This document shows positions 33,946 to 44,045 of a DNA stretch of 64,000 bases, piece by piece. Position numbers and translations under genes: made by a program. The stretch is from Incurvaria masculella (taxonomy: Eukaryota > Arthropoda > Insecta > Lepidoptera > Incurvariidae). The stretch spans positions 9,000,001 to 9,064,000 of the forward strand of contig OX335665.1 in assembly GCA_946894095.1 (NCBI GenBank). The letters are read 5' to 3'. Within the stretch, counting starts at the first letter, position 1. The number at the start of each line of letters is the position of its first letter. The notes beneath the pieces were generated by a model. The model worked only from the letters and a program-made list of their open reading frames with translations. It did no database searches and was not told where the DNA came from.

Positions 33946-35354
33946 CATATTATTTCCCAAAAGGAACTTAATTCCTACCGGTGTCTGGATCCCTATTAAA
34001 TGTTTTTAAACTTTTAAAGCCTTATGCTTTTAGGGGCTTCACTGCCGCAGGTATCTTTAAGGTCACCCTGTATATTTAATTATTTTAGTCAAAAATACAT
34101 ACAATTCGTTGTAGTTCCTACCTATCGAAGCCCGTGTGAAATGCCTACCAAGAAGTATGACATTATAGCACCTTTTTTAAACACCACTTTAACCTAAACA
34201 GTATGTACAAAAGTATACAGGCCTGGAACCGATAACGGTTACTAAAAATAAATGCAGTCAGTCCTTGCGTTACAAATTGCACTCCGGTGAGCCATCTGAA
34301 AAAAAAAAACGGTATTTTATTTCATGAAAAGTACGTATTGGAATCATGGGTGGATATATCCCACCCACTATAGGCTTAACAAAGGCTTTTGTCTTTTTTA
34401 GCACAAACTATAGATTTTAATTTTTAATTCTTAAAACACTAACAATTTGTTTAATTGATGTGGCAGTGTTTTTGTATTATACTATTTTTCAAAATGTAGT
34501 TCTTCCAACATATTGAATGCCAAAACTCTTGTCAAACTGTCAATGTCAAAAAGCTGTGGTAGACAATTCTCTATTCTGTGTCTAAATCTTCAACATTGTC
34601 TTAACAATTTCTAAATTAATATTATTTAAAAAAAAATACATTTCCTTGTGTCAATAACATATTATAGGTGCACCGGAAAAGGACATACTGCCTTCTTCTA
34701 CATCTTGAAAAAAAAATCAACACCTCGATACACTTCGCTTTACATAATTTCAGAAAATTCAAAGAATTACTCTTTATACGTAAAAATCAGCACTTTAATT
34801 GAATGACCTTAATATATCCTAGGTTCAAAAAAAGATAGCAAAAGAGCCCACAATTTGGTCCATATTTGGGGAAATTATTTGAATCATCCGTAGGCAAAGA
34901 TTCAAAAATATTTCTTCGACAACGGATAGCACTTGCTATTCAGCGGGGCAATGCAGCATGCAGCTTTCGGAAAACTTAAAATAAAAGAAAGAGGAGATAT
35001 TTTCTTAGTTTAATTTTATTTAAATACTTTTAGTTACTTTTTTTTAATTACTTTGAAAAAAGGGTGTTGCTCAATTGTATTGTCACATGTATTTTAAAAA
35101 TAAATTATCATACATATATTTTTTTTAATTTTAAAAAATTTTCTCGATAAGATTTTTTTAAATTGGTTCGGGTAAACTGTGACAGGTCAGGTTTTAGTTA
35201 ATGCCAGTAAGAAAATATGAGTGTGCAGTCTGATCCCTTTTGTTCCTTCGTACTTGAAGGATATTTTAATAGTGCTACCTACATAGAATAAGAATAAGAA
35301 ATGCTGAAGTCATGACAACATTGATATAGAGATTACTGTAGCCACATATGAGAA
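33946..35354. other. AT-rich spacer
   Basis: About 1.4 kb without a gene or a repeat I recognise. Confidence 0.45.
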
Positions 35355-35765
35355 GGTAGTCCCCAGTACCTGTTAGCGTCCTTGGGTTCAATTCAGCGCC
35401 GTGCGGTCCGTCTTATTGGGGACCCACAATTCACTGCTGGCTTGGAGTCCCTGAGCCACAGACGGTTTATGGAGTCGCTTAGTCTGTTCTACATGTACTA
35501 ACATGGACGTTACTCTATGGAACTTGCATCCCTTATTCCTCCCCATTCTACCTATATCCGGAGCACCAGCCACAGAGAATCTGAGCACCCTCTTGTGGTT
35601 GACATAAGGCTTTTGATATCGAACCGTTTCTCAAACTCATTTCTCAGCCGCACCGCCCAGAAATGGAACTGTCTGCCGGCGGGTGCCTTTCCTAATACCT
35701 ATAACCTGGAAGTTTTCAAGCGTCATTTGAACAAACTCGATAGCTCAGCAATAGTCCGCAAATCC
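35355..35765 (+). pseudogene. LINE ORF2 C-terminal fragment
   Basis: Frames read LASLGSIQRRAVRLIGDPQF, ESLSHRRFMESLSLFYMY, then after a frame break MELASLIPPHSTYIRST and FSNSFLSRTAQKWNCLPAGA. This is the usual end of a non-LTR reverse-transcriptase ORF2. Only the last ~130 residues remain and they contain a stop and a frame break. Confidence 0.7.
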
Positions 35766-35941
35766 GCTGGTATGGTGCCTCGCTGGGCGTGGTTCGCGAG
35801 GACACGGATAATTTATCATTGCCGGTTCAAGCATAGTTATCAACACTCAAGCATAGTTATCAACGACAGAGGTGTCGACCGCTCGAACGCGGCGGATGCA
35901 TTATCGTACGCTCCGCGAGAGATATTTTGTATTTTATCGTT

Positions 35942-36883
35942 ATGTCGCAGATTGACATGGATGTGTTATTGAGTGTCTTCAAACAATGTGTGCTCCCACT
36001 GGAGCTAAAGTTAAATGAACTATGTGAACGTTTCGATTCCATTTCCGAATTAATAACTGGATTGAAAGAGGAAATTAAAGTGCTTCAAACGGGGGCTAAT
36101 CCGAGTGCTAATTTGAATATCGGTAAGCCGACAAAATCATCAACAAAGCCAAAACCCATCGTTGAAATCCCCCGTACCATTACGACAAAGTCATTGAGTG
36201 CGGGTAGGCTGACAAGACAGCGGACTGCGGCGGCAGCAGCGAGACCTGCTACCGGTGACGACAGCGGGAGGAGCGGGGAGGGCCCCGTCTCCCCCGCAGT
36301 TCAGAGCTCACGTCACGGCCCCCCACCCCCGCATACCGCGCCTTCCGCGACACCTGAAATCACTTCCCCCCCGCCACCGACCGCACCTACTATCGCCGAC
36401 GACGTAGCAGCAGAGGCGGAGCCGGCGGCGGAGGCGACTGGCGGCGATCGAGGTGGTCAAGCGGTGCAACAAGAACGGGATTCGTACGGATGGCAGCAAG
36501 TCCAACGCCGTCGACGCACCACTCACCGTCCTCCGATTACTCAGCGTGTTACCGTAAGGGGATCTGGACCCGAAGATGGTGACCTATGTGCGGTTGAGCC
36601 AATAAATTATAAGTTCATCCACGCATGGAATTTTACACCATCCACATCAGAGGAAAAAATCAAAGCCTATTTGGATAAGAAAAGGCCTGGAATAAAATTG
36701 CGAGTAAATAAAATTACTCTAAAGCACAACGAATATGCTTCGTTTAAAATCGGCATACCGGAACAAGAGTCTGATTTTTTCTTATCATCGGACGCGTGGC
36801 CTCCCAACGTCGAAGTAAACGAATGGTTTTTTCGACTCAACGATGTCAGAAGATCCACGCATCACCGAACGATGTCGAACTAA
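35942..36883 (+). CDS. Non-LTR retrotransposon ORF1 (gag-like RNA-binding protein)
   Basis: 313 codons from MSQIDMDVLL; an in-frame ATG at 35927 would add five residues. Residues ~15-50 form a predicted coiled coil, then a Pro/Ala-rich linker, and at ~225-305 a compact domain (IHAWNFTPSTSEEKIKAYLD, ASFKIGIP, AWPPNVEVNEWFF) as found in ORF1 proteins of CR1-like elements in insects. There is no CCHC zinc knuckle. The end overlaps the ORF2 start by 41 bp in another frame, a usual arrangement for such elements. Confidence 0.7.
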   Translation: MSQIDMDVLLSVFKQCVLPLELKLNELCERFDSISELITGLKEEIKVLQTGANPSANLNIGKPTKSSTKPKPIVEIPRTITTKSLSAGRLTRQRTAAAAARPATGDDSGRSGEGPVSPAVQSSRHGPPPPHTAPSATPEITSPPPPTAPTIADDVAAEAEPAAEATGGDRGGQAVQQERDSYGWQQVQRRRRTTHRPPITQRVTVRGSGPEDGDLCAVEPINYKFIHAWNFTPSTSEEKIKAYLDKKRPGIKLRVNKITLKHNEYASFKIGIPEQESDFFLSSDAWPPNVEVNEWFFRLNDVRRSTHHRTMSN

Positions 36884-37553
36884 CGTGCGTACGCGTAAAT
36901 TGCGCGAATACAGTTTAGACATAATGTACCAAAATACGAGACGTCTGAAAACGAAACTGAAACAACTCTACGACAGCACTTGTTTATTAGAATCTCAGAT
37001 GTTTGCTATAACAGAGAGCTGGCTAGACGAATCTGTTAGCGATGCTGAAATATGCTCCCCCGGCTGGAACGTATTGCGTCGCGACCGGCCTACGAGAAGT
37101 GATGGAGTCATACTGGCCGCGCGAGAAGAACTTGCGCTAAGGAGACGTCCCGACCTGGAGTCCGCTATCGGTGAAGATCTGTGGGCTTTTTTTTTACTCG
37201 GGATTCTGGGCTTCAACTCACTTGAACTTCGGAGATCCCGGGCATTAATGCTGTTTGGTTTCAAAATTCTGATTGGGAAAGTTGATTCGCAAGCTTTACT
37301 ACAGCTGGTACTAGCACTGAACGTGCCTGATGGTTACGCTCGACGGCGGAACGCACGTTTGTTTGCCGAGATCGTGACGCGCACCCGCTCTCACTACTGG
37401 TCGCCCATATGTCTCGTCCTGAGGCTGTTCAATGCGATGCATCTGTCAACACCTGAATGTGATGTGTTTGTAAATCTGAGAAGGACGTTTGAGAGAGTGT
37501 GCACGACATTTTTGGAAGGCCATTTGAAAGTTAACTCATCCATAGTTAATTAA
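36843..37553 (+). pseudogene. ORF2 remnant: endonuclease start fused to ORF2 end
   Basis: Residues ~20-110 resemble the start of an apurinic-like endonuclease (DIMYQNTRRLKTKLKQLYDS, ITESWLDESVSDAEICSPGW, RRDRPTRSDGVILAAR). At the T-run near 37187 the sequence jumps to FKILIGKVDSQALLQLVLAL and NVPDGYARRRN, the C-terminal tail of ORF2. The rest of the endonuclease and all of the reverse transcriptase are absent. 236 codons without a stop. Confidence 0.65.
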
Positions 37554-37660
37554 ATGTCTGTTTTTTTTTTCTTCCATATTGAAATTAAGTTTGCTACATT
37601 TTACGCCTTGGTTTTCTGTTATGTAAAATGTATGTATTTGTCAAATAAATAAATCAAGTA

Positions 37661-37790
37661 AGCGGTTCATCCAATGCGGTGGTACCAATCCGGGCGGGTT
37701 TAACCCTACCACCTATTAGGGAAAGGTAACCTACAGCTTACCATGGGTTCCGAACCATGGTACTGCTTGCATTCTACTTGGTACTACTTA
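37661..37790 (-). mobile_element. SINE body fragment, inverted
   Basis: ttcatccaatgcggtggtac, gggcgggtttaaccctacca and gggttccgaaccatgg match the middle of the SINE body only. Confidence 0.6.
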
Positions 37791-38065
37791 CTGTCTTGGA
37801 ACTACTTTTAAAACTATGTTATTATCACTGTAAGAATTTTTATAAATTTGAGTTTTACGTATTCTGAGAGTTCAAGTTTTTTAATATTTTTTTTAAAATA
37901 ATGACGAAAGACGCAGTTAATCGTTTTAGTTAATTTTGATTCAAATTAAATAATGATGTTAAGGTAAGCAAAATATTTACTCATTTATTCGTTTTCATTT
38001 ATATCTCGCATATTTATTATATTCATTGCTTAAATACGCAAATTTTGTAACTCACTACAAACTCT
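37791..38065. other. Spacer
   Basis: AT-rich, nothing recognised. Confidence 0.4.
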
Positions 38066-38535
38066 TCCAGTGCAAATCAAGTGCGGACGTCTGCAGACCT
38101 TACCAACCATACGAAAATAAATTTATTTACCTACCTTAACATACCCCTCCTTTATCAACTGCAAGTAAAGTGCGGACGTCCGCACAATCTGATGAGCGTA
38201 CGAACATTTACACACTTGACATTAACAAATATACGATACTATATTTTTTACCTACTTCAACACACTCCTCCTGTACCAACTACGAATAAAGTGCGAACGT
38301 CCGCATAATCTGATAAGCGTACGAAAATTTACACACTTTGGACTGGTGGCGCCAGTTGCGGACACACTCTGGAACTAAAAATTTAGCGTGTGTTAACCAA
38401 ACTAGACCAAAACAAGTATTATGCGGACGTCCATTTGGAAACGCCCATATTTCATCAGTGAACCAATCAGAACCTGAGGATTCGATCTATATATTTGAAA
38501 CAGCACCTTAAAATTGTGCGGACGTCCGCACAATC
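38066..38535. repeat. Repeat built on the palindrome GTGCGGACGTCCGCAC
   Basis: A 16-bp perfect palindrome occurs at 38170-38185 and 38516-38531, with degenerate versions at ~38090, ~38290 and ~38420. Between the first three, flanking sequence (cctaccttaacatacccctc-like, gatgagcgtacgaacattta) is repeated with a period of ~110-120 bp. Confidence 0.7.
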
Positions 38536-38639
38536 TTCCGGCCCGCATAAGCGTGCGTTCTGTCAAGCTTGCGCCCGCACAATACTTGACACGCGAACGC
38601 ACCCCATCTTCATGGGGAGGTTATAACTGACATATCCTC

Positions 38640-38890
38640 TTTTAATTTAAGTTTCAGCGACACCTACATTTGAAGCATTGTAATCAGATTTTAACCAACC
38701 AGGTTAGAGCAGTGGACATGTAATCCAAAGATCGCAGGTTCGAATCCCGCTTCTGACGAATTTCACGACCAATACTTTTTCAGATTATTTTCAAAATCTG
38801 ATTGCTTCTCAATGCTTCAAATGTAGATGTCGCTGAAACTTAAATTAATGAGATAACGGTAATGTCGTATCCATTAAATACATAAAATGA
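38640..38890 (+). mobile_element. SINE with tRNA-Thr-like head
   Basis: The head ggttagagcagtggacatgt aatccaaagatcgcaggttc gaatcccgc has a D-arm/A-box-like part, a TGT-containing anticodon-loop region and a perfect B box (GGTTCGAATCC). The acceptor stem does not pair, so it is not a functional tRNA gene. The tail aatgtcgtatccattaaata is shared with 17520-17712. Part of the body (gcttcaaatgtagatgtcgc) is repeated inverted just before the head. Confidence 0.65.
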
Positions 38891-38964
38891 TCTCCTCTTT
38901 TACCCACTATTGTCACATCTCTTTTCTAACACATCACTGTCACCCGATGTTCAATATTCTTTAC

Positions 38965-39125
38965 CTTCCATGGGCGTCACTTGCCCGCCGGTCGCGTTTG
39001 CTCGCGCCGGCGCTTCCGTCGCAACTACGGCGGTGCGCGACGACAACTGTTCCTCTGATGACCCTTCCAAGGTGCTATTGTCACTACGCTTGGTGGATCG
39101 GTCGTCGGGAGGAACGTCCGGTTTG
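38965..39125 (-). CDS. Isolated exon of an unidentified gene
   Basis: Minus-strand exon with strong splice sites: acceptor aatacctttttag|C (phase 2 in) and donor ATG GAA G|GTAAAG (phase 1 out), exactly 161 nt. It encodes a disordered stretch (KPDVPPDDRSTKRSDNSTLE, RTAVVATEAPARANATG) with N-x-S/T sites. GC-rich relative to its surroundings. Its partners are not identified. The 41639-43175 exon upstream on the same strand ends in a stop, so a link would need an alternative donor there. Confidence 0.5.
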
Positions 39126-39144
39126 CTAAAAAGGTATTGTGAGA

Positions 39145-39600
39145 TTAGTTCATAGTTCATAGTTCATTTATTTGATAGATTTTTCTACAAGTCACAATTA
39201 TTTTAATTAGCAATTTCAGAACAAGCATAATTATTTAAAATAGGTACAATACATGGCACAAATGATTAACAATGAGAAGCAGTCAAATGAAAATAATAAT
39301 AATAATGAAATAATTAAATAAATAGATTAAGTTTACGTTTTAAAAAAAGTTCAGACATAGTGCAGTTGGGATTGATGGAGTGGTATGGGATCGCCTTTGA
39401 GGAATTCCTCCACACTGTAGTAGGCCTTATCAAGAAGATGCACTTTCAGAAGCCTAGTGAATTTTTGCAAAGACTCTGTAATACGGATTGCATTGTCTAT
39501 CTTATTATAAATCCTTGGACAAGCTACATGTGGGAATCTCTCAGAGCGGGCCAGCCTATGCTCCACAGGCCGAAGACGGTTCCTGCGATTTGAGCACTAC
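39145..39600 (-). pseudogene. LINE 3' end, 5' truncated
   Basis: The minus frame reads RLARSERFPHVACPRIYNKI, FTRLLKVHLLDKAYYSVEEF and stop, a common C-terminus of insect CR1/RTE-like ORF2 proteins. AT-rich 3' region and tail reach down to 39145. Confidence 0.65.
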
Positions 39601-39639
39601 AATTGTTTTTATCTAGCTGGAAATGTTTGGCATGACCTA

Positions 39640-39960
39640 GTGTAATGATATTAGCCCTACACACCGCATTGCCGAAGGAATTAGCACTTTTTATGAGAAT
39701 GTCTAAATTGAAATGGATGGAAAACTGACAAATTATAAATTGTTAGTTTGTGGAAGGTACCAGGTAACAACCCAGGCGGGTTTAACTGTACTTCCACTAA
39801 GGCTAAATTGAACTGGATGGAAATTATAAATTAAGTAAATATACTTTTTCTTACTAAGCACATACGTCGCTTTTTCCAAGTATAAAATGGCAGTTCGACC
39901 ATGTTATGGTGCGATTTTTGATGCGATGGTACCAACCTAGATGGATTTAACTGTCTAAGG
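39640..39960 (-). mobile_element. Scrambled SINE fragments
   Basis: Pieces of the common SINE body (aatgatattagccctacaca, gaaatggatggaaaactgac, ggtaccaacctagatggatt) occur out of their normal spacing, with a partial duplication. No head. Confidence 0.5.
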
Positions 39961-40153
39961 CTTGTGGGATTACGTGAAAAGGATTATGATACTTTTGAGG
40001 TTACCGCGGTCGTTAGACATGTTTGAAAAATTTTTACGGCTTTTCACGCGGCAAAGTAGAGATATTCTCCGACGTTTCGAGCTAATCATTCAGCCCGTTG
40101 TCAAGGAGGCATCCGCCGCGCTCGTGCGCAGCAGACGACTGAGGTGACCGCTA

Positions 40154-40741
40154 GGCTCGCCGTGGGCGTAGATCGTAACTGTGAGTGGGGGCGGATCCGG
40201 AAATGTGTCTGGCTGCGGTCCGAACTTCAGACGACAGGCAATATGAGCTGACAATATCGTCGCCGATATTATCGTCTCGTTGGCCCCTTCTAAGTGGCTG
40301 AAGCACGGGGTTCCACATTGCAGAGAGCTTAAATGAGTCTTCTCGATTGAAGTTGCTGTGCTTCTTAATCTCGATAGCTTCTCGGACTAATCTTGGTATA
40401 GTTCGTTTTTCGGCGGCGATTATGCCAACCTGATCGAAACGTATCCAGTGATTTGGTCCTGATTCGCTATGCTCACACAAAGCTGACTTCGCGGAGTCCT
40501 TCTTCTTTACCGCTCGAATGTGTTCCGTAACCCGTGTCGCAACACTTCGCTTTGTTTGCCCAATATAATATTTCCCACAGGAACATGGAATTTTGTACAC
40601 GCCAGGAGACTGCAAGGGGAGCTGATCTTTCACTGAGCGTAAAACTTGTGAGACCTTTTTTATAGGTATGAAAACTGTATCAATCTGCAGTTTTTTCAGC
40701 TTACGCCCAATGATGTCTGTTACTCCCTTTACATATGGCAA
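40154..40741 (-). pseudogene. Penelope-like GIY-YIG endonuclease, 5' truncated
   Basis: 196 codons to a stop. After a short linker the GIY-YIG domain starts at GVYKIPCSCGKYYIGQTKRS, with the CxC spacing characteristic of the Penelope-type linker/endonuclease, then TRVTEHIRAVK, ALCEHSESGPNH and IPRLVREAIEIKKH (family helix with Arg and Glu). The C-terminal tail SYDLRPRRA is typical. The reverse transcriptase that should precede it is missing, so it is a remnant, but the endonuclease part has no stop. Confidence 0.8.
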
Positions 40742-41054
40742 GAAAGACGAAAGGCATTACATACGTTTCGATCAGGTTGGCATAATCGCCGCCGAAAAAC
40801 GAACTATACCAAGATTAGTCCGAGAAGCTATCGAGATTAAGAAGCACAGCAACTTCAATCGAGAAGACTCATTTAAGCTCTCTGCAATGTGGAACCCCGT
40901 GCTTCAGCCACTTAGAAGGGGCCAACGAGACGATAATATCGGCGACGATATTGTCAGCTCATATTGCCTGTCGTCTGAAGTTCGGACCGCAGCCAGACAC
41001 ATTTCCGGATCCGCCCCCACTCACAGTTACGATCTACGCCCACGGCGAGCCTAG
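40741..41054 (+). pseudogene. Inverted partial copy of the Penelope-like endonuclease C-terminus
   Basis: The plus-strand frame repeats the last ~100 residues of the minus-strand copy identically in translation (RFDQVGIIAAEKRTIPRLVR ... SYDLRPRRA). It starts inside the domain, after the GIY-YIG motif, so it has no catalytic N-terminal part. Confidence 0.8.
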
Positions 41055-41187
41055 CGGTCACCTCAGTCGTCTGCTGCGCACGAGCGCGGCGGATGCCTCC
41101 TTGACAACGGGCTGAATGATTAGCTCGAAACGTCGGAGAATATCTCTACTTTGCCGCGTGAAAAGCCGTAAAAATTTTTCAAACATG

Positions 41188-41638
41188 AAAAGGATTAGCA
41201 AAACAAGCCAGCTGTGTCAGTGCATTTGTAATATGAGAAGGAGTGGTGCAAACAGTTTAAAATACCGTAATATGGGGTCACTTGCGCCACTTTTAAATTG
41301 TCAAAGCTGGGATGAAAGCTCGATTGTAATGTATTCTTCGGTCCAGATAAATTTAAATATACAAGAATATTCTAATTTGTATGATTTTTATGAATACTAT
41401 AGCCATGTATAAAGTTTATTCCAGGAACAGAGAGGGAGAGACAATATGAGATAACTAATTTACAGCTCCTGTCAGCTTTGTGGTGCAAGCCACCCGGATG
41501 TTAAAAATAGCTTTTAATTGATTCGAAAATACGAAATAAAATTTACATATATTTTTCATCAGATTAGGCGCAGAAGAAATGACCCAAGTCACAATAGAGT
41601 GTTTTTCATGTGGCAATATTTTCAATTAATGATCCAAG
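41188..41638. other. Spacer
   Basis: No gene recognised; presumably includes the 3' untranslated part of the minus-strand gene at 41639. Confidence 0.4.
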
Positions 41639-43175
41639 TTAACCCCGTGTTACGATACGTACAAAGATGATATTAATTATAATAGGTTTTGAGACATTAT
41701 CGTCGAAATGTAACGTCAAATTGCTTTTAAAAATCAACCTGAGTATATTTTCCGCTATCTGTTGTGGTTTTTCTGCTTTTATTCGATCATCTTCTTTGGA
41801 TTCTGTCAGATAGTTCTTGTCTACTTCTTTACCATTGCTTTCTTTGGAGCTTGCGTCCTTGAATGATCTTCTATGTCCATTGGATTCGTGGGATGATGTA
41901 AGATGGACTGGATCCTTGTACTGAGCAGTTTTCTTATATTTGTCTGAATCAGTATAGTCAGCGGATGTTTCGATATTCTCTATAGATGTGACATGTCCAT
42001 GTATCTCTTCTAAAGTTTGTTCAGTTTTATTACCATCTGGTTTTGAGTTTTCGGTTCTGTTATACTTTGATGATTTCTTTAGGAGAGTTATGCGGTCATT
42101 CGGTGTTTCCATAGCTCGAAAACGGGACTTGCCGACTTTCCAGACTTCTTTGTCAGTCATATAGTAATTGGCTTCATTGGATTTGTCGGTGTTATCAGGC
42201 AAGTAATCTTTGATTTTAGAAATTTTCATTGTTAAATCTGAGTCATGTCTATCTGAAACTTCACTGATATTTTGTAAATGTATTTTCTTTTTCAATTTCT
42301 TCTTAGTTCTGATATTGGGATCCAATCCATCAGAGTATTCATGTTGATCCATTTCAGTATCCCTGTCTCTGGTTTCTTTCTTTTTAGGTTTCATGGTGGT
42401 TTTTGTTTCATGACGCACGCCCCAATCTGTTTCTGCATCTGATTCGCTTTCAGAAAATGAAACTTTTTCTTTTCTCTTTGACTTCTTAGTAGTTTTCGTT
42501 TCTGGGCCTATTGTTTTGAATACATTGTATGAATGTAGTGGCTTCTTCTTTCTGATAAGTTTTTCGTATGTTTTCGTGGTGACTTCCAATTCGGACAATA
42601 AAATGTCTGGAAATACATTAAAATGATTGTGACACTTCTTATCTCTACCTCTATGTACTTTCTCTCTAACAACATTTTTCTTATCATTCATGCTTTTGAG
42701 TATATGTTTTTGTTTAGGATAAATGCCAACTATTTTGTTTTGATGTGTTGTTATATTTCGAAGGATTTTATTTTCATGTATTTTGTTTATCTTTTTTGTG
42801 AATATTTTATTGCTTTTAGGACTATCCCTCTTCTTTTTTTGTTTTTTCATTGAGGATGAACGATAAACATTAGTTTTTTCAAAAACTCTCCCATTATTTA
42901 TAACTTTAATGTTGTTATTATTCAAAATTGTCACTAAATCTCTAACGAATGTGTTGTTTGGATGGAGCTGTATATGTTTGCAGTGTATGTCTACTTCTAG
43001 ATGTTCCTCGGCATGGTTTGGAAGTGTCCTTATCAATTGGAGTACGAACTTATTTCGGATCTTTCTGCTTCTTCTGATTTTGCTTTTCGCTTTGGCACTT
43101 CTAAAGTTTTTGTTCCTTTTCGTTTCCTTGTGTTCCAGATCAGTGGCACTCGCATGGATTGACCTCGATATTCGC
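41639..43175 (-). CDS. Unidentified Lys/Arg-rich protein, terminal exon
   Basis: Minus-strand exon with a very good acceptor (attacattatttacag|G, phase 2) and 511 further codons to TAA. The first part is basic (KSKIRRSRKIRNKFVLQLIR). A segment around FVLQLIRTLPNHAEEHLEVD and TFVRDLVTILNNNNIKVI looks folded. Then come ~400 residues rich in Lys, Glu, Ser and Thr with repeated KKKKR-type clusters. No known domain seen. The basic clusters suggest a nuclear protein, but this is inference. The ATG at 43201 is in the intron; the 5' exon(s) were not found. A GTACGT donor just before the stop could link to further exons. Confidence 0.6.
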
Positions 43176-44045
43176 CTGTAAATAATGTAATAAAGTTTCA
43201 TGTAAAGTTTATCGGACTAACTAGCTGCTTCCAGTTTCATCTTAAATTCTGTAATTACTAATCATTTTATTAATGCATTGTGAAAAATAACTATAGGAAC
43301 TATAAAGTTTAAAGGACACGAGGACTCTAGTCTCTAGACCAATTGTCTATGTCGAAACACAATGTTTAGTTAAAATTTTATAAGATATTTGATTAATGAC
43401 AAAGAATTTGGACTTTGTAATAAATATGAACTATTATAAAAAATTTTGGGCGCCAAATAATTCAAAAATAAATTATTATTTTGCAGCCATTCATTAGTGT
43501 AGTAAATTATGGATTAAGATAAAACTTAATATACAAGTAATTATGTTTAAGCGTTTTGTCCACATAGGCTAGCGACCAAAAAGGTCAGGTCCAACTTTCA
43601 CATTCAGAGCCAATATAGTAAGTAATGTTCTAATTCATAAATTGATTTTATTTCAAGCAAAATTATTGCAATGCCACATTTTACTAATAAGCCCAATATG
43701 TCCCAGAGGAATAGATAAATAAATAAAAAAATCATATTTAGTTAAACGGTTTACCACGTAGCATTAGTCAGTCGCTGGATACCATTTCAGTATCCCTGTC
43801 TCTATTTATTTATTTATTACGCTCTAAACCTCGGTTTACTGCGCGTTCTTTGTGTTGTTAGAGGCAATGTATTTTAACCATGAATATTATAAATGACAAT
43901 TTCAAGTGTAGTTTACTACCATATGACTGCTGATTTAAAATAAAAAATAAAAATTACCCTAAGACCGAACTTGGGATCCAGAAATGGCACCCGTGATGAG
44001 TGTTTGTTTTTTAAGGTTAAATGGAAAAGTAGAGTGAACATCAAA
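43176..44045. other. AT-rich spacer or intron
   Basis: No exon or repeat could be supported. It should hold the upstream intron of the gene at 41639-43175. Confidence 0.4.

Larger units (their letters stand above)
35770..37660 (+). mobile_element. Half-LINE: ORF1 kept, ORF2 internally deleted
   Basis: A non-LTR retrotransposon copy made of a short 5' region (with a duplicated tcaagcatagttatcaac), an intact ORF1, the first ~110 residues of the ORF2 endonuclease, a large deletion, the last ~115 residues of ORF2 and a 3' end with an aaataaataaa tail. Both open frames are uninterrupted, so the deletion itself is in frame. Probably CR1-like on the basis of the ORF1 and endonuclease style. Confidence 0.65.
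40016..41187. repeat. Large near-perfect palindrome of a Penelope-like element
   Basis: The left arm at about 40016-40443 and right arm at about 40760-41187 are inverse copies that look nearly identical over ~430 bp (for example tttcacgcggcaaagtagag / ctctactttgccgcgtgaaa). The ~315-bp centre is unique and carries the start of the GIY-YIG domain. Penelope-like retroelements often integrate with inverted partial copies. An assembly or cruciform artefact must also be considered. Confidence 0.8.

Noticed and set aside
38695..38760. Possible tRNA-Thr gene
   Set aside because: Good B box and anticodon-like loop, but no paired acceptor stem and a SINE tail follows.
41095..41140. Hammerhead ribozyme in the Penelope-like element (ctgaatga ... 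cgaaacgtc)
   Set aside because: Penelope-like elements can carry hammerheads, but the core here reads CTGAATGA instead of CTGATGA and the sequences that should form stem I do not pair.
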